A stretch of 6,905 bases of DNA from Gammaproteobacteria bacterium (GTDB taxonomy: Bacteria; Pseudomonadota; Gammaproteobacteria; UBA6429). Location: NCBI GenBank assembly GCA_003232015.1, contig QIKU01000152.1:1-6905 (forward strand), written 5' to 3'. The position numbers and the translations under genes are program-made. The stretch's first letter is position 1. Every line of letters starts with the position of its first letter. This document shows positions 5,793-6,905 of the stretch, one piece after another. The notes beneath the pieces were generated by a model that had not been told where the DNA came from, did no database searches, and was given only the letters and a program-made list of their open reading frames with translations.

Positions 5793-6677
5793 ATGAAGCT
5801 GACAACAAAATTTAATTTAATTCTGATACTGGTTTTATCCATTAGTTTTATTGTTTGTGCTTATTTTTCATATAATATTTTGCAAAAGAATGCAAAGCGT
5901 GAAGTGGTTAAACATGCGGGCATGATGTTAGAAGCTGCTCTGGCAATTCGCGGTTATACCGTTTCTGAGATTCGACCGTTACTGGCAGAGCAAATGCAAA
6001 GTGTCTTTTTGCCGCAGTCTGTTCCTGCTTATGCAGCGACTCAAAGCTTTAACAGTTTAAGGAAAAAAAATCCGCTATATTCTTATAAAGAAGCAACACT
6101 GAACCCGACCAATTTGCGGAACAGAGCGACAGACTGGGAAGCTGATATTGTGCAGGAATTTTCGAATAACAGAGAAAGAAAAGAAGTAACCGGTGTTCGA
6201 CAAACTCCCACTGGCCCTGTTCTATATCTTGCTCGACCTATTCAAATAAAAAAACCGGGTTGTTTAACTTGTCATAGCACAACAAGCATTGCACCTGCCA
6301 CCCTAATTGAAAAATATGGCAGTGCAAACGGTTTTGGCTGGAAGTTAAATGAAATTGTTGGCGCGCAAATTGTTACTGTGCCGATGTCTCTCCCTGTGCA
6401 AAAGGCAAATGAAGTTTTTGTTACCTTTATGTTGTTATTAATAGGCGTGTTTTTGTTTATTATCATTGTTTTAAATATCATGTTAAAACAAATTATTATT
6501 AAACCAGTAATGCGCATGGCAGTGGCTGCAAATAAAATCAGTGTGGGTAAATTTGATACCCCTGAGTTTGATGAAAGCGGCAAAGACGAAGTGGCGATAC
6601 TGTCAGCATCGTTTAACCGTATGCGCCGCAGTTTGCAAAAGGCGATAAAAATGTTGCAGCAGCGCTCAGCCGGATGA
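5793..6677 (+). CDS. Membrane heme sensor: Tll0287-like (DUF3365) domain plus HAMP
   Basis: The 294-residue protein starts with transmembrane helix 1 (about 8-28). A periplasmic Tll0287-like (DUF3365) domain spans about 38-198 and contains C157-L-T-C160-H161, a single CxxCH site for covalent c-type heme with H161 as proximal ligand. Transmembrane helix 2 follows (about 208-230), then a cytoplasmic HAMP domain (about 231-285; IIIKPVMRMAVAANKISVGKF...DEVAILSASFNRM) and only about ten further residues. This is chemoreceptor or histidine-kinase sensor architecture without an output domain. The start is supported by AAAGGA (5777-5782) about 10 nt upstream. The gene begins 17 nt after the kinase stop, so the two are very likely cotranscribed. 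The likely role is sensing redox state or a gas ligand in the periplasm and signalling to the neighbouring kinase; this is inference. Heme attachment needs the cytochrome c maturation system, not seen here. Confidence 0.88.
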   Translation: MKLTTKFNLILILVLSISFIVCAYFSYNILQKNAKREVVKHAGMMLEAALAIRGYTVSEIRPLLAEQMQSVFLPQSVPAYAATQSFNSLRKKNPLYSYKEATLNPTNLRNRATDWEADIVQEFSNNRERKEVTGVRQTPTGPVLYLARPIQIKKPGCLTCHSTTSIAPATLIEKYGSANGFGWKLNEIVGAQIVTVPMSLPVQKANEVFVTFMLLLIGVFLFIIIVLNIMLKQIIIKPVMRMAVAANKISVGKFDTPEFDESGKDEVAILSASFNRMRRSLQKAIKMLQQRSAG

Positions 6678-6702
6678 TTTTAGCTTATATTTCATGATGA
6701 AG

Positions 6703-6729
6703 TTGAAGGCGGGCGTTTTTTAGTATACC
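6703..6729 (+). promoter_or_regulatory. Candidate tRNA-Ser promoter
   Basis: TTGAAG (6703-6708) and TATACC (6724-6729) are separated by 15 nt, shorter than ideal. The bases that follow (CCTTCGCG) are G+C-rich, as in the discriminators of stringently controlled stable-RNA promoters. The first base of the mature tRNA lies 15 nt after the -10. Confidence 0.3.
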
Positions 6730-6743
6730 CTTCGCGTTGTTCT

Positions 6744-6833
6744 GGAGAAGTGTCCGAGTGGCTGAAGGAGCACGCCTGGAAAGTGTGTATAGGTTTATCC
6801 CTATCGAGGGTTCGAATCCCTCCTTCTCCGCCA
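6744..6833 (+). tRNA. tRNA-Ser (anticodon GGA)
   Basis: The 90-nt gene folds as a class II tRNA. Acceptor strand GGAGAAG (6744-6750) pairs fully with CTTCTCC (6823-6829), followed by discriminator G (6830) and encoded CCA (6831-6833). The anticodon stem CACGC/GTGTG holds loop CTGGAAA, so the anticodon is GGA (6778-6780), reading UCC and UCU. A long variable arm with stem ATAGG/CCTAT and the T-arm GAGGG-TTCGAAT-CCCTC (6806-6822) confirm serine identity. No hairpin with a T-run follows in the remaining 72 bases, so the transcript may continue beyond the window. Confidence 0.97.
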
Positions 6834-6884
6834 TTTTGTTTCATGAAAAAATCTTTCGATTTAGTATATTCTTATTCATATAGT

Positions 6885-6899
6885 ATTCGAACCCTCGAT
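6885..6899 (-). repeat. 15-bp inverted copy of the tRNA-Ser T-arm
   Basis: ATTCGAACCCTCGAT is the exact reverse complement of tRNA-Ser positions 6803-6817, the end of the variable arm plus the 5' T-stem strand and T-loop. The match stops on both sides, and the flanking bases do not complete a T-stem, so this is not a second tRNA on the minus strand. It lies 67 bp beyond the matching tRNA segment. Confidence 0.8.
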
Positions 6900-6905
6900 G
6901 AAAAT

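Noticed and set aside
6272..6583. Minus-strand 103-codon open frame inside the heme/HAMP gene
   Set aside because: It lies fully antisense to the second membrane helix and HAMP coding sequence, and its hydrophobic content mirrors the sense strand.
6870..6905. A second tRNA on the minus strand at the right edge
   Set aside because: The T-loop-like CGAGGGTTCGAAT is followed by ACTAT, which cannot pair with GAGGG, and no acceptor strand follows.
1..6905. CRISPR array, insertion sequence with transposase, or phage genes
   Set aside because: No regularly spaced repeats, transposase motifs or phage structural genes are visible anywhere in the window.

Overview
The window looks like chromosomal DNA from a gammaproteobacterium of moderate G+C (about 40-45% over most genes). 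The basis is the convergent tadA/mltF pair, an arrangement known from Escherichia coli and relatives, together with rimO and a tRNA-Ser with an encoded CCA end. The species cannot be named from this sequence. Every complete protein gene is intact.

Layout. (1) Positions 1-200 are the 3' end of a G+C-rich gene whose product resembles the C-terminus of GH130 glycoside phosphorylases/hydrolases. (2) Positions 201-482 hold a hairpin just after that stop and a short open frame (about 252-434) that looks protein-like but lacks a convincing start, probably a gene remnant. (3) tadA (+) and mltF (-) converge on a 76-bp REP/MITE-like palindrome at 958-1033. (4) A 357-bp A+T-rich divergent region separates mltF from rimO (+) and should carry promoters in both directions. 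(5) After a 226-bp A+T-rich gap comes a two-gene unit. The first gene is a soluble Hanks-type Ser/Thr protein kinase with a duplicated C-terminal module. The second, 17 nt downstream, is a membrane protein with a periplasmic Tll0287-like (DUF3365) domain containing one CxxCH heme motif, followed by a HAMP domain and no output domain. (6) A tRNA-Ser(GGA) gene closes the window, with a 15-bp inverted copy of its T-arm 67 bp further on.

How the parts work together. tadA (A34-to-I editing of tRNA), rimO (methylthiolation of ribosomal protein S12) and tRNA-Ser are translation housekeeping, and mltF is peptidoglycan housekeeping. The kinase/heme-HAMP pair is the most interesting part. Spacing and domain content suggest a split sensor-kinase: a periplasmic c-heme sensor relaying through HAMP to a cytoplasmic Ser/Thr kinase encoded beside it. 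That link is inference. The individual domain calls are well supported by motifs.
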